From Calocera cornea HHB12733 (taxonomy: Eukaryota; Basidiomycota; Dacrymycetes; Dacrymycetales; Dacrymycetaceae): a stretch of DNA of 64,000 nucleotides. Every line of letters begins with the position of its first letter. Positions within the stretch are counted from its first letter, which is position 1. Below, in pieces: positions 33,744 to 45,711 of this stretch. The notes beneath the pieces were generated by a model, which saw only the letters and a list, made by a program, of their open reading frames with translations, was not told the origin of the DNA and ran no database searches. A program made the position numbers and the translations under genes. Where the stretch lies: contig KV423931.1 in NCBI GenBank assembly GCA_001632435.1, positions 34,709-98,708 on the forward strand, read 5' to 3'.

Positions 33744-34891
33744 CTACTTTGTCGCTTCAAAATCAGAGACCGAGTCCGACAATTCAGCCACCCCGGTTGA
33801 TTGCACCTCGATTGCAACAGGAGGAGGGGCTCGTTGCCCATGATGGTCCGACATTTCCAGGGCCTTCTCTGGAGAGCTTGCAGATTGTCTCATGGCAACT
33901 CGAACAACTAGAAGGCTATAGGTTATGCCGATGATCGGGTTGAGCTTCGCAAGGCATGAGTTAATATGCTAACAAGCAAGCTGAAGTGGACGAAGCAACT
34001 CACGATGTCGATCATCGTGTACTGAGAATTTGAGCTACACGCATACGTCATCAAGTACACGAAGACCGTGATGCTGTAGATGGCGCCGGACTCGACAATA
34101 GTGACGACGGTCGATTTGAGAGAGCCGAGCCTCTTGCCTGTTGCTCGATAGTTTACGGAGAGGATCTTGAACACAATGAGCCCGGTAACGATGACGTTCT
34201 GGCCCAAGGAGATGGAGAGTGCGGCTATAATCCAAGTTCTGACCTCCGGATCAAAGACGTTTGCGTCTTGAGGAAGATGCGCCATGTTTATGTTCAGCAG
34301 ACAGCTCATCACTGAGAACGAAGTCAGTCCACTGTCTCCACTATGTTTTGACAAGCTACCTGACCGGTATATGCGACATGTATGGCAATTGGTAGCGCAA
34401 TAATGAGAAACGATCGGGACCATACTATCCAGCATCGATAAATCTGAAAGCCGTATCAGTACACATATGGAAAAATGGCGGTAGTGTACGTGCCAGAGTC
34501 AAGTCCGCCACAAATATATAAAAGGAGCAGAAGGAGGTCCTTGCGACCTCTTTCCATTGCGAGAGTATGCCGAGGTACCCCGATGGCCCACCGGGGGCGT
34601 CTCTCACCTGAATGAACGCATCCAGTACCCGTGAAAAGGACAATCCCAAAATAATGGTGTTGACAATCAGCATCGTATACGAAGCAACGATGAGGAGGTA
34701 GTTGGGTTGCTTGGTCTTCTGCTGATACAGCAGAACATACAAGCAAGCGACCAACAACACAACGAACATGCCTGCATGCTGGTCAGCAAGGAATGTCAAC
34801 ACAAAAGAGGACGCGGACGCGTATACGCACCATAGAGAATTGAACTGGCAAACAAGCCAGCCAAGACGGCTGTATCGACTGGCAAGGTCAT
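33744..34891 (-). CDS. Seven-helix membrane protein, agaricomycete family, copy 1
   Basis: Starts MTLPVDTAVLAGLFASSILY at 34891. Hydrophobic segments follow in order: VVLLVACLYVLLY, YLLIVASYTMLIVNTIILGL, FCSFYIFVADLTL, IYRCWIVWSRSFLIIALPIA, WIIAALSISLGQNVIVTGLI, AIYSITVFVYLMTYA and LNPIIGITYSLLVVR. The motif YRxWxVW after the third helix recurs in the other three copies. The cytoplasmic tail is acidic and ends SVSDFEATK. One junction, LTL to IYRCW, needs a GC-AG intron (34444-34493, donor GCACGTAC); any GT donor nearby breaks the frame. The final intron that creates a 15-base exon in copies 2-4 is absent here. The family is widespread in mushrooms and has no proven function; a receptor-like role is only a guess from topology. 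Confidence 0.72.
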
Positions 34892-35763
34892 CGGGCAGAT
34901 GTAGCAGCCGTCGACGAAGGGAGATGTCGTTTAAAGGTGAGAGGCACCCTCAATCCCAGACAGCAGCCGGTCGCATCGGATACGCGAAGCTATTTGTTGA
35001 CTTGATAGCCGTACGATACGGTACACCGGGTAGACGAGTAGCCAGCACGTTGCGATCAGAAATGCCACCTGCGTAGATCAGAGAATACTTGCATGCGGTA
35101 GACAGGTCCAACAGTGAGCGTATAGGACAGATGCAGATGCATCGCCTTGCCCGATGTACTTCAGAATACTATCGCTTTGCGATTGCCAACGATACTGCTG
35201 CAGTATGAGAGCTATCTGATGTGTGTCCATATGCACCCGAGTAGAGTCAGAGTGCGAGCTGCTACAGCAGCATTCAGGGACTGGACGGAATTCGTGTACA
35301 GTGTTGGGAATCTTCTCCGAACCAGCTGGCAGTTTCGATGTTCTTGCGCTTATCCTTTCAAATCGGAAGTCATGCAAACGAGATTTGCGCGCACAGCAAT
35401 CTTGACAGGAGCTGAGTTGGATTGTAGCAAGACACTGTAGATCGCTGCTCACCGCTGTCGGTCGACCCAGTCGGACCATGATTCGGACCGATTCGGGCTG
35501 TGCCACATCCCGACGGATTTGAGCTGTGCGGGTGATAGGCATTGGTAAGAGGTCACGCCGGTGGGAAGTGATGGATAGGCTCCATTTATAGAGTCCCCCA
35601 GGCGGATGATTGTTCCATCAGAAGCGCGATCACCTCGCTGCCTGGTCGTCGTGACGTAGGGTAACAGCTTACGAGTCAATGAAACAGCACCAATCGGACA
35701 TACTGACATTAGCGGATTGTGATTGGTCGTTACAATGATGTTGATTATACACTTCATCCAGTC
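34892..35763. other. Intergenic stretch, no gene seen
   Basis: About 0.9 kb between two tandem membrane-protein genes. No frame with hydrophobic pattern or motif of the family remains, so there is no sign of a third degraded copy. Confidence 0.5.
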
Positions 35764-37059
35764 CTACAAGCCGTCAGCGGAGCATTTCATACCTAACTCG
35801 TGTTGGGTGTCTTCCTCGTCGTTTGTGATTTGATCTTGTAAAGATGAGCGGTGCTCCCCACTAACGTTACTTGAGCTGCCAATGTAGCTGACGGTGTCTT
35901 GAGCCTCGCTCCAATTCGCTTGAGCCTTCTCCATATCGCTCTGTTCGGTTTCGTCTGGCTCCACGATTGTAATTTCCAACATGACAGTGGATTCCATCAT
36001 CTGCCGCGTTGACATGGATATATTTCTCTTGCTTCCCGGCGATGAGTTCCTTCGGCGTAGCCCGACTCGTACCAACAAAAGGGAGAAGGCAATACTCTAT
36101 AATTGAGAATCAGCACAGTGTCTCCTCCAATGGTGGAAAGCACCCACGATCAGAGGACTACCCTAACAGGTTGTCAGCACATGCTAACCCAAAGCACCCA
36201 GATGAATCGCTTACTATATCTTCCACGATTATAAAGGCACTCTCGTCGACCAAGTAGACGATCATGAAGGCAAGAATCGTCAGGAAATACAGGACGCCAC
36301 ATTCTACGATTACCGAGACCACCCGCCACAGGGTTGCCGAAGTTTGTTGCTTAACACCGTCCGTGCTTATGACGGTCCACAACTTGTAGACGATGAGGCC
36401 AATGCACAACACGTTCTGCGCGAGGGTAATGGTGAGAGTACTGACAACCCATTGTTGCGGATCGCCAACGAAGGCGCTTTCGTACTTGCCACGCGCAAGA
36501 TGGAGCAAAAGCACGACGACTAGCGCTGGATGGCTATCAGGTTCATGGTCTCTATTTTACAAAGAAAGACCCACCGGTGCAAGTAGTCCAGAGTATTACC
36601 GGGACAATAATGACGAGGTAGGCCTGTTTCCGTTTCCCCCAAACAACCCATGTTCGATATACCTGAGGCAGCATCAATCTCAAGGTCTGATACGGAGGTA
36701 GGCGATGGGCTCACAAGAACAAAGTCACCGAGCATGGCTTCTCCGACGGCAAGTCCTACGCGGGAAACATTCGTCCAGGTTGCAAAGTTTCCGATATATT
36801 CGTAGAAGCCTTCTGGATTGGCGTCCAGGATGAGGAAGGCTTGCAATACATAATAGAAGGAGAATGCCATATCGATGGTGGTCATGATAAGAATAGAAGC
36901 AGCGGCAAACACCAGAAGCCAATTCGGCTTACTGCCGGTTTTGAGTCTCAGGAGAACGTAAAGAGCGTCGATAGACAAGGCGACCGATATCCCAAATAAA
37001 AGGCTTTGAACGAACAGCCCAGTTAAAAGTGCTACAACGGGAGAAACCATGCCGGACAT
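35764..37059 (-). CDS. Seven-helix membrane protein, agaricomycete family, copy 2
   Basis: Starts MSGMVSPVVALLTGLFVQSL at 37059. Helices include SVALSIDALYVLL, WLLVFAAASILIMTTIDMAF, GLAVGEAMLGDFVLV, then YRTWVVWGKRKQAYLVIIVP, WVVSTLTITLAQNVLCIGLI and GVLYFLTILAFMIVYLVD. Near the end the exon GSPLI is only 15 bases (36148-36162), followed by SIAFSLLLVRVGLRRR. The tail is acidic, with many Ser/Thr and Glu. An intron (about 36540-36587) joins LWTTCT to ALVVVLLLHLA. The protein resembles copies 3 and 4 more than copy 1. Seven membrane spans with an N terminus outside are inferred; the ligand or activity is unknown. Confidence 0.75.
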
Positions 37060-37745
37060 TGTGGAGTTGGATGTGCTGAAACAGATGATCCAGTGGATAC
37101 TCCAGGATGTCGGCGTTAAGGATGGTAAGGCATTGAGAAGGCAAAGAGCAAAGGACGCAACTGCGGTTTAAGTAGATCGGTACTTTGATGGTGAGTGATC
37201 GGTCACAGATGCTCTTCTGCCCGGCTGTGGTTGATGCCCGTGGCTGCAATTCAGTTTTCGTATTCCAGTGAGACCCTGGCTGACCCTTGTGGACCAATCG
37301 ACGCCAATTGTTTTCTGGATGCCGCAGGGCTTCTTCTGCGAGTCTGACTCTTCACAGCCATCCGAAGCAAATTGCATTCAATGCGCATACGAGAGCGTTT
37401 ACTTGATTGGATCACGCATAGTTACACAACATATGCACCAGCATGAGTGACAGGGGAGGAAGACTAGCTCTGTAGGGAAGCTGCAGTCAGCTAGTCGCGT
37501 GGTCGTTGCGCGTATGTTCAGGTCGAGCTGTACGCCTCGTTCGCATCTCGATCAGAAAGCATCTCCGCGCGAGCCGCCATGGTCCTATTCGCAGTTGGGA
37601 CCAGGCAGGTTGCAGGAGGTCGGATGCGTTCATTATGATTTGCGTGTTCTATGCTCATGCAAATTATGATTTGCGTGTTCTATGCTCATGCAATGCAATG
37701 CAGATACAGATACTACCCTGCTCACGACATGTCCCCGCCGCTTCC
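37060..37745. other. Intergenic spacer with a short tandem duplication
   Basis: Promoter of the membrane-protein gene on the left and 3' region of the AAA ATPase gene on the right. Apart from the duplicated 31-base unit at 37632-37693, nothing recognisable. Confidence 0.5.
37632..37693. repeat. Perfect tandem duplication of a 31-base unit
   Basis: Two identical units, 37632-37662 and 37663-37693, each beginning ATTATGATTTGCGTG. Identity over 31 bases indicates a very recent duplication; it lies in a 3' flanking region. Confidence 0.9.
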
Positions 37746-40700
37746 TCAGGGCTCCCCGCCGACCTGGCCGACCTCCCTCACCCCGGGCCCATGGGCTGGA
37801 ATGCCAAACCCAAACCGATCGCCCCAGCGCTTCCTTCTCCCCCTCCTGTTCCCCGCCTCTCCAAACTCCTCGTTCCACTTCCTCAGGTCCGACAGGGTGC
37901 CGAGCGACTCGGACGTCGAGGCCGTGATCTCGGTGAGCGCTTTCGCAAAGTGGTGGGGGCGCAGGATGCGTTGCACGGCATTGGCCTGCGCGGTGACCTC
38001 GCTGGCGGTGGTGGTAGGGAGGGGCAGCGGCTCGGGGGCGTCGCTCCCGTCTAGTTGTGGCGAAAGCTCAGCAATGGGAACCTCCGTGCCCTCGGGTTGT
38101 GCTGAGGTTAATTCTGGTTGCGTCAGGATGGTCAGTTCGGCGGGTATCGGCGCTTGTACAGGTATCGGCGGCGGAGGAGCAGTCAGGGCAAGAGTATCCT
38201 TGATCAAGTTCTTGGGCACCGCCCAAGGGAGCTCGACCGTCTCCTTCACAGCATCGAGCGCAGCGGACACGCAGAGGTCTGCCGTGCTTGTCAGCTCATT
38301 GAATCCATGCGCACTTTGCAAGACTCACGCTTCAGGTCAGAACCGGAGAAGCCCTCTGTCCGCTTCGCCAATGCGTGGATGTCGACCTCCGGCGCGAGCA
38401 CCTCGTCCCTCAACAGGATCTTGAGGATTTCTTCACGCTCCTTCTCGCCCGGCAGGTCCACGAGCAGCCGCCTCGGTAGGCGGCGCAGCACCGCGTCGTC
38501 CAGGTCGAACGGCCTATTCGTCGCACCAATGACGATGACGCCGCCCTCCTTTGTACGCAGGCCGTCCATCTCCTGCATGAACTCGGTGATCACTTGCCGG
38601 TGCGCGATCGCCCCTCCTGATTCGCGTGCCGAGACGCGGGCGCCGAACAGCGCGTCGATCTCGTCCAGGAAGATGATGCAGGGAGAGAGACGGCGGGCGA
38701 GGGTGAACACGCCGCGGACGAGCTTCTCCGACTGGCCGACATACTATAAGCGACGCATTAGCATGCTGTTCGTGGTGTGCAACGTAGAGCGTACCATATC
38801 CATAATATCACTCGGCTTGATCATCAACATCCTCGCCCCGCTCTCCTTCGCAAGTGCTCGGACCACCAGTGTCTTCCCCGTCCCCGGCACACCAAACAGC
38901 AGCACACCCGTCATCGCATGCTGCTTGAGGATCCCCTGGCTGAACGCCTGCGGATGGAGCAGCGGCAAACTGACAATCGTGCGAATACTGTCGATCGTCG
39001 TGGGCGGAAGGTGGACATTCGCAAACGTCGTCGGCATCGTGACGGGGTCGACGATGCACCCGAGCAGCCGCTGCTCGCTCTCCTCGAGGTCGTCCGCCCG
39101 CCGCACGCGCTCGATCACCTCGTCCTCCTTGCCCTCCTGCGCGGGGGCGGCAGGCTCGTCCGCCTCGCCGGGGAGGAGCACGGACGCCGCACGCGCAGCG
39201 TCGAGCCAGGCCTTGCGCGCCGAGTGCGAGACGCGCTGTGCGGCCCAGGCGTCCAGCACCGCCGTCCAGGGGATGGGCGTCGGCTCGAGCGTGCTGCCCG
39301 TGCTCATGGTCGCTGCACCCGCCTGGACCTGCTCGGCCACCACCCCGCCGACAGCGCGGCTCGCCACGCCGCGGATGACGGACCAGGGCTCGACGCGCTT
39401 GCCCCACTCCTTCCAGAGCTCCTCCTCCTCCAGCTCCTGGCCGCCCAGCTCCAGGTCGGGCAGCACCCCGCCCACAGCGCCGACCGCCATCCGCATAGCG
39501 AGCATATTAATCTCACGCCGCCGTGCGAGGCGCGTCTCTGTCTCCAGTGCCGGGTCGCGCTTGGCGGGGAGGATGGTGAGCGCACGGAAGTACGGCGGGG
39601 CCGCACGCGCGTCCGACGGCCCGTTCCCGTCGTCCGCTGCGGAGGTGCCGGTGCTGACGAACTCGGAGTGGTCGCCGATCCCGCCTATGCGCTGCGGGAG
39701 CCCAACGAGCCCACCGCTGAGGAGGATCCCGTACGGCTCGGCGAGGACGCCGGTGCCGTTGGCGCGGCCGGTGGACGGCGGTGGGGAGCCGCCGAACATG
39801 GGCAGCTGCGTCGACAGCCAGAGCGGCTCGTTCCTCTCCCACCCGGCGAGTCGGTCGCGCAGGCGCTTCTCGCGCCCACGCACATCCTCCTCATCGTAGC
39901 CCTCCACGCGAACCAGACCGCTCGACGGCCGGCTGTGGCCCATCAGCATCCCGAGCAGCGTGTTCCCGGGGGGCGCGGGGGCGATGTGCAGCTGTGGGAG
40001 GAGCGGCGGTGTGCACCCGAAGACGATTACGGTCGGGTTCGGTGGGGGTTGGGAGGGCCGACCGATGGGGCCAGCGCGCCGCGCACGCACGGCCGCTAGC
40101 AAAGGCGGGTACCAGTGATGCGACGTCGGGGCGAGGAGGCCAAAGTCCCGGACGTAGATGATACGTGGCTTGGGGGACGTAGCGGGCGTGGTGGACATTG
40201 GTATCACTGGCGATACGGGTTCGACCTCGGTCATCGAAGGGAGGTTGACGATGTCGTCGAAGAACTTTCTCATTGCTGCCTGCGGCCCGCGAGTGGCCGC
40301 GCTCGCAGCGGCCAGCTTGGTGCGCGGCACGGCCGCATACTGCATCGTTGGGATGGAGATGATTGCGGAGCTGGTCGGGGGGAACTGCGCCTGATCAACG
40401 TCATCGTCGTCTTCTTCGCTCGCGGCGTAGGAGTTTGCGCTGGGCTGGGATTGGGACTGTGATGATGAGGCGGCGGCGGTGACGTGCAAGGGATTTGAAG
40501 GCAGCTGGAAGCCAACGGCCGCTGCAGAGACATCATTCAGCACATCTGGGCGCATATACGAGCCTAACGGCACTCACATCGGCCGAAAATACCATGGATC
40601 CCCGCGGCGAGCTGGGCCATATCGAGCACGACGACCTCGGCCCCCGCGCGCTTCGCGACCTCCCGGAGCGTCGCGTCGAGAACGTAGTCGCCGCCCTCCA

Positions 40701-41283
40701 TCGGGCAGTACATCGCGAGCGTGGGCTCAACCTGTGACTGCCCGCCTGGGCCAGGATACAGGCTGCGATGCTGCGTCTGCGGGTGGAGGCAGAGGAGGAG
40801 GCTCGTGAGCGCGTCGTGTAGCATCTGGGGCGGCGGGAGCCCCACGCTGTCGGTTTCTGGCGCAGGGGTGGGCGGGGCATCGGGCAGCCAGAGGTGGGAG
40901 GAGGCATACTCCGGGGGGAGTTCGCCAGGGAGGGCGGTGGTCGTCCGGGTGGTGGTCGTCCGCCGACGACGCGGCTTGTCCTCCTCCCTCGCTGGAGCCT
41001 TCTCCTCCTCCGCCTCTGCTGATGGAGCCTCTGCTGGCTGCTGAGCCGCCTCGACGGGTTCGGGTTCGGGTTCGGGCACGGTGGCCTCTGCGGGCTGCTC
41101 TGTGGCTCTTCGTGCGGATAAGTGGAACGGTGCACGAGCGGGGGAGGGTGCGCGATGTTGGTGGTGGTGTATGCGGTGCGGGGACCGAGCGGATGAGGAG
41201 AGGAGGAGCCGCGGCGGTGCTTGGAGGGCGGCGGGGCCCGCGAGTGCACGGGCAGTACTGTGTACGAGTGCGCTTTTGTGCAT
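37746..41283 (-). CDS. Mitochondrial AAA ATPase
   Basis: Four exons encoding a protein of about 1,100 residues. The N terminus MHKSALVHSTARALAGPAAL has the composition of a matrix or inner-membrane presequence. A charged Glu/Pro/Ala-rich stretch and a large N domain follow. The AAA module near the C terminus has Walker A GVPGTGKT, a pore loop starting YVGQSEKLVRGVF, Walker B IIFLDEIDALFG and the second region of homology VIVIGATNRPFDLDDAVLRR. After LAKRTEGFSGSDLKHLCVSA there is the small helical domain, and the C-terminal helix KALTEITASTSESLGTLSDL resembles that of Msp1/spastin-type ATPases. It probably extracts or remodels proteins at mitochondrial membranes; substrates are unknown. Introns lie after IFGR, after SDIMDM and after SDLK. 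The long open frames on the opposite strand are a by-product of high GC content. Confidence 0.85.
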
Positions 41284-41611
41284 CGTTGGAGCGCACTGGA
41301 AGCGCAGACGCGGGGGTTGGCGCCGGTCTATGCTCTGTGGCCGGGGTGCAGTGACACAGTAGTACTGTAGCCTGCCTCAGTGGAATTTCTTCCGCTTCAC
41401 CCATTCGCGCCCAAAAGGCCACGCAAACCGAAGTGTGCTGACATAAGCAGGTGCACCGCGTCATCCCGCTGAGCTCACACCCGCCCTCGCTCAGTCGCAG
41501 TCGCAGTCGCAGTCGCTCGAACCGGTGCATCGCCCGGCCCACGGCGCATCCCCGACGACCACCTGCGACCGCGCTCCTCTTCCTCTTATCGCCCCCACCC
41601 ACCACCTCACA
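41284..41611. promoter_or_regulatory. Shared divergent promoter, AAA ATPase / PI synthase
   Basis: A 328-base region between divergent starts. It contains four perfect copies of CAGTCG at 41492-41515 and a pyrimidine-rich stretch before the + start. Confidence 0.5.
41492..41515. repeat. Hexanucleotide repeat (CAGTCG)4
   Basis: Four perfect units, 24 bases, about 100 bases before the PI synthase start. It could be a simple expansion or a cluster of binding sites. Confidence 0.85.
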
Positions 41612-42643
41612 ATGTCAGAGACCGACCCCCTCCGCCCCCGCGGCGCTTCCCTCAGGCAAGGCTCGGAGGATGCACAGGCACGCTCCCGCTCCCGCCTCGC
41701 CGAGCTCCGCACACAGTCCGTCGCAGACTCGGGCCTCGTCGACGCAAAGCTCGCCGTCGACCTCGCGACACACGAGGTCCGGGAGAACGTCTACCTCTTC
41801 GTGCCCAACCTCATCGGCTACACCCGCATCCTCCTCGCCGCCCTCTCCCTCCACTTCATGCCATACCACCCCAGGTACTGCACCGTCCTCTACTGCCTCT
41901 CCTGCTTGCTCGATGCCTTCGACGGAATGGCCGCCCGCGCCCTCAACCAGAGTACAAAGTTCGGCGCAGTCCTCGACATGGTCACCGACCGCTGTACGAC
42001 CGCGTGCCTGCTGTGCTTCCTAAGCTCGGCCTACCCGAGCTTTGCGACCGTCTTCCAGTTCCTCATCACCTTGGACTTTAGCAGCCACTACATGCACATG
42101 TACAGGTGCGCCTCCCAGTCTTCCTCTGGCTACTCACCAACCTAACCCCTCCTTAGCTCCCTAGCCACCGGCTCAAAATCGCACAAGCTCGTTGCCTCGG
42201 ACGTCTCGCACATCCTCTACATGTACTACACGAACCAGGTCGTTCTCTTCATCTTCTGCGCCGGCAACGAGCTCTTCTTCGTCGCCCTCTACCTCATGCA
42301 CTTCGACCACACGCCCGTGCTCAACGCCACCTCGGGCAAGCCGGTCATCGCCTGGGCCTCCGCCCACGTCATCGCCTCGCTGACCTCCTACGGGCCGTGG
42401 GGAACATGGGTGCTCTCGGGGCTCGAGTGCCTCACCTGGGCGGGCGTAATGGCGCTCGCGACGCTGCCAATTGCGTTTGGGAAGAACGTCATCAACGCGG
42501 TACAGTGGTGGAAGGCCAGCAAGATCCTCGTCGGTGTCGACTTGGTAGAGCGCGCGAGGGCGAGGCAACGCGACGCCGCGGGAGTGAACGGGGGCCCGCC
42601 ACTGGAGCTCCGGGCAGGTGAGTGGACAGAAAAGGAAGACTAG
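41612..42643 (+). CDS. pis1: CDP-diacylglycerol-inositol 3-phosphatidyltransferase (PI synthase)
   Basis: Makes phosphatidylinositol from CDP-diacylglycerol and inositol in the ER membrane. Two exons, with the junction MYS to SLATGSKSHK at about 42105-42156. The CDP-alcohol phosphotransferase signature D-x2-D-G-x2-A-R-x8-G-x3-D-x3-D is complete (DAFDGMAAR, then GAVLDMVTD). Flanking helices include VPNLIGYTRILLAALSL and CLLCFLSSAYPSFATVFQFL. PI synthase hallmarks follow: SSHYMHMYSSL, then KLVASDVSHILYMYY. The N-terminal extension of about 60 residues is hydrophilic, Arg/Ser-rich, and the C terminus ends in a charged tail. An in-frame ATG at 41525 exists, but the start at 41612 follows the pyrimidine leader and gives the more family-like N terminus. 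Confidence 0.92.
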
Positions 42644-43775
42644 AGACACTCTCCCACCCTCCGCCCGCACCTGTCGGCCCGGACACGGACGCGAGCACGG
42701 AAGCCGCGATCTTGCACAAGCGCAATCACACTTTACACTTTCTCGATTTTCTCGCTCACGCTCCTTCCGCCTGACTGAACCTGTATTGATACCACTTAAA
42801 CTATCTGCTTACCTGCTTTCCCCGCACTAGTCTTGCTTATCTACTTACTACGTGCTTTTAACATGTCTTACGTGTTTCTTAGGCGCGGAGAGAGGCGCTG
42901 GCCTTGTAGATAGATGCTGTTGTTGTTGCTCTGGGGGTGGTGGAGGTGAACAAGGACCGGGTTGTCTTATTTGGACTGGCGCTGAGCAGACAGAGCACGT
43001 AGTCGCAGTGTACGGCTTGTCAAGTCCACATGCGAGCATTATCAAGGGACACTGTCATCTAACATCTACACCCCCCTCCGACATCCAACCGGTTGCTCAG
43101 CAAAACCCCTGCCGAACGTGGGCACAGGATGTGGGTTGGTGCCAAAAGGGATGCCGTGTTGGGAACGGCCATCTGATCAAGTGAGTTAAAGCGGCATACA
43201 GAGGTATATACCGACTATCATACAAGTGAACGAGTCGCCGAGCCAATAGGGTGTCTCTCTGGGCAGTACTCTGAGACATCACAGCAAGCTGCCTGTCCTC
43301 AGGTGATCGACTCTGTCTACGGAAAGGACAGCTTTTCCATGACCCTAGCCACGGGAATTTCTTCCAAAGAGAGCCGCCCAGAACGGGGGAGCGATATTTA
43401 GCATGCATTCTTTGGAAGGAAGCAGGAAGTCTAGGGCCAGAGAAGCGGATTGGGACCGAGGAACGACAATATCTCGCAACCCCCATTGAACATGAAGCGA
43501 GAGATAGCACCCCAACGTTCTCAGAGAGTAACCATCCCTGATCCAGGCCCTGAATCGAAGCTGGCCGTCAGTCGGCAGTAACAATTACAGAGAGGACAGG
43601 TATTTCTCGTATTTCTCAGGAATCTAAAGATGCAATCTCCGTGTTGATGAGCGGAACCAATCTGATAAGCGGATCGCCAAGCGAAAACGGCGCGAAAATA
43701 GAACGACAACCATGGACCTGTTCACTTTTCGCACTGAGATATTTTCACCTTGCCCGTGGGCTGAGAGAGGCACCC
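42644..43775. other. Intergenic stretch, no gene seen
   Basis: Contains the 3' region of the PI synthase gene and the 5' flank of the transposase-like gene. I found no clear terminal inverted repeats here matching the other side of that gene. An in-frame ATG at 43641 could extend the transposase-like gene upstream. Confidence 0.45.
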
Positions 43776-45606
43776 ATGGAGAGCGTCGACTCGCCGACAG
43801 AACGTACATCTCGGGGGCCCCAGCCCAATCAACATCGCCCTACAGGTAAGTCCAGTCTCTTCCCCGCCTAATACACTGCGAACTGACCCAAATATCCTCT
43901 CAGTTCCGGATGAGGTGCTATTACCTCGAATCGAAGAGTATTGGTCTCAAGGCCTCGGCGATGCTGCAATTGCAGAGGCTATCAAGCTGGACGTGGGTGC
44001 GGCAGAGAGAGGATGGGGTCTCAGGTGCGCAGGAACTACTCCTCCTACTGAATTCAGCTAACAAAGGGTGCTAGCAAGAAAACCGTTGCACGACGCCGGA
44101 AGATGCTGAAGATGGCAAGTGTGAGACAGCAGGCCCACACTATCGAATCGATTCGACCGTACATGGAGAAGCTTGTACGGAAATATCCTCACGCAGGGGC
44201 TAAACGACTGAAGGACTGGCTGGCTCTGCAGCAGATATTCGTATCAGAGTGCGTGCAGTTGCCATACAGATGAGTACTGGATATTAACTCGATAACAGGC
44301 ATTTGATTAGGGAATATAATCTTCATTTTCATCCAGAGGATGTCATCGGGCGCAAAGGCAAACATTTGAAAAGAAAGCGGTTTTGGTCGCCAGGAGTTTT
44401 CGCAACCGTCGCGGTTGACCAGCACGATAAATGGAAAAGATTCGGCCTCTATCTACACCTTGGCTTGGAGACGTTCTCAGGCTACCTGTTGTGGGTAGAG
44501 CCATGGTGGACGAATCGCAACCCCCGGCTGATCTGCAGCTTCTATATAGACATGGCAAGAAAGCACCAGGGTGCGCTCTGTCTTCTGCGTCTGAGAGCGC
44601 TCCGATAACTTCGTTTAGGTGTACCGTTGCTTACGCAGAGCAATCCCGGCAGCGAAAACAACGGGATTGCCAATGCACATACGACTCTACGGCAACTACT
44701 GGACCCTTCGCTGGTAGGAATGCTGCAGCATAGGTGGATGCGCGGCCATGCGAATATCAAGCCGAAGATCAAGTGGAGCCAGCTCCGGCGCGAATTTACA
44801 ACCGCATATGAGAATCTGTTCGATCTTGGTGTCATAAAGGGCTGGTATGATAGGTGGAATCAGTTGCAATAGTAAGAATGCCGTGCTTTCGTCGTCGACC
44901 ATTGTTGATCACATAATGCAGTTACACGTTCCGTTGGATCGCAATTCCGTTCTTGAGAGAGAACCTGCGTGAATACATTCGAATGCACAACACGAGTAAG
45001 CCAAGAGCCGACAAGACGAAGGTCCTTCCCCTGGGAAGACCCGAACATATACTGTTTCATCCAGAACGATTCGGCAACGCAAGGGACTTCAAAGTATATA
45101 GATCGCGGGTACATCCGTGTTCCTCTTCATCTAATAAGTCCGCAGGTACTGGTGACAGACCAAGAGTTGAGCTACGTGGAAGATTTATATGCACCGCGAC
45201 ATCATGCAGTATTTCGGCTAGTCCCAGACAAATTTGAGATCCAAATCATCCCCGTTTATATCGGCAAGTGTTGTTCTGCTACTGGGTAGTTAACTTCAAC
45301 TAAACTGACAATTGCGCGGTAGCGCTGGGTTGTCCTGAAACCACGATGGACAACTTTTGGGACATCTATCACGGCCTGTTGGATGGGTTGCGAAACCGGC
45401 CGGATCACGCCGAGCTTCTCCACACGTTAGCGTCCGAAGCAGAGCGGGAAGAGACAATCGATAATGAGTACATGGATCTGCTGGAAGGTAGCGAGCTGCT
45501 AGAGGAGAGCGACATGTACGAGTCGACGAGCGAGGAGGAGGCGATGCAAGAAGGGGACAACGGGGGTGTAATGCGAGAGGTTGAAGAATTGGATGTCAGT
45601 CTGTAG
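43776..45606 (+). CDS. DDE transposase/integrase-like protein, agaricomycete family, altered catalytic residue
   Basis: Eight introns, all with an open spliced frame. The N terminus contains a helix-turn-helix-like part (RIEEYWSQGLGDAAIAEAIK, then SKKTVARRRKMLKM). The catalytic core reads ATVAVDQHDKWKRFGLYLHL, WVEPWWTNRNPRLICSFYID, VPLLTQSNPGSENNGIAN and IKWSQLRREFTTAYENLFDL. In the family as I know it the core motif is TQSDPGxEN, and the Asp is the second acid of the DDE triad; here it is Asn. The first Asp (VDQH) and a Glu in RREF-like position remain. The C-terminal part is acidic, ending MREVEELDVSL. The intron at 45264-45322 starts with GC (G|GCAAGT). Intact frame plus lost catalytic Asp suggests an inactive or domesticated copy. 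Confidence 0.75.
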
Positions 45607-45686
45607 ACCATAGCTTAACATGTTGCATTGGATTCTATCTATTTGCGTTGTAGGACTCAACGCGGGTCGCTGACCGCAAACCGAGG

Positions 45687-45711
45687 GATTGCGGAGTGTG
45701 TCTCCGCAATC
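45687..45711. other. Perfect 10-bp inverted repeat with 5-base loop
   Basis: GATTGCGGAG and CTCCGCAATC flank the loop TGTGT about 80 bases after the stop of the transposase-like gene. It could form a hairpin in DNA or in the 3' end of the transcript. Confidence 0.75.

Noticed and set aside
38118..40099. Open frames of 593 and 440 codons on the + strand opposite the AAA ATPase
   Set aside because: They overlap each other and the ATPase exons, have shadow composition rich in Ser/Arg or Arg/His, and no family motif. High GC content explains them.
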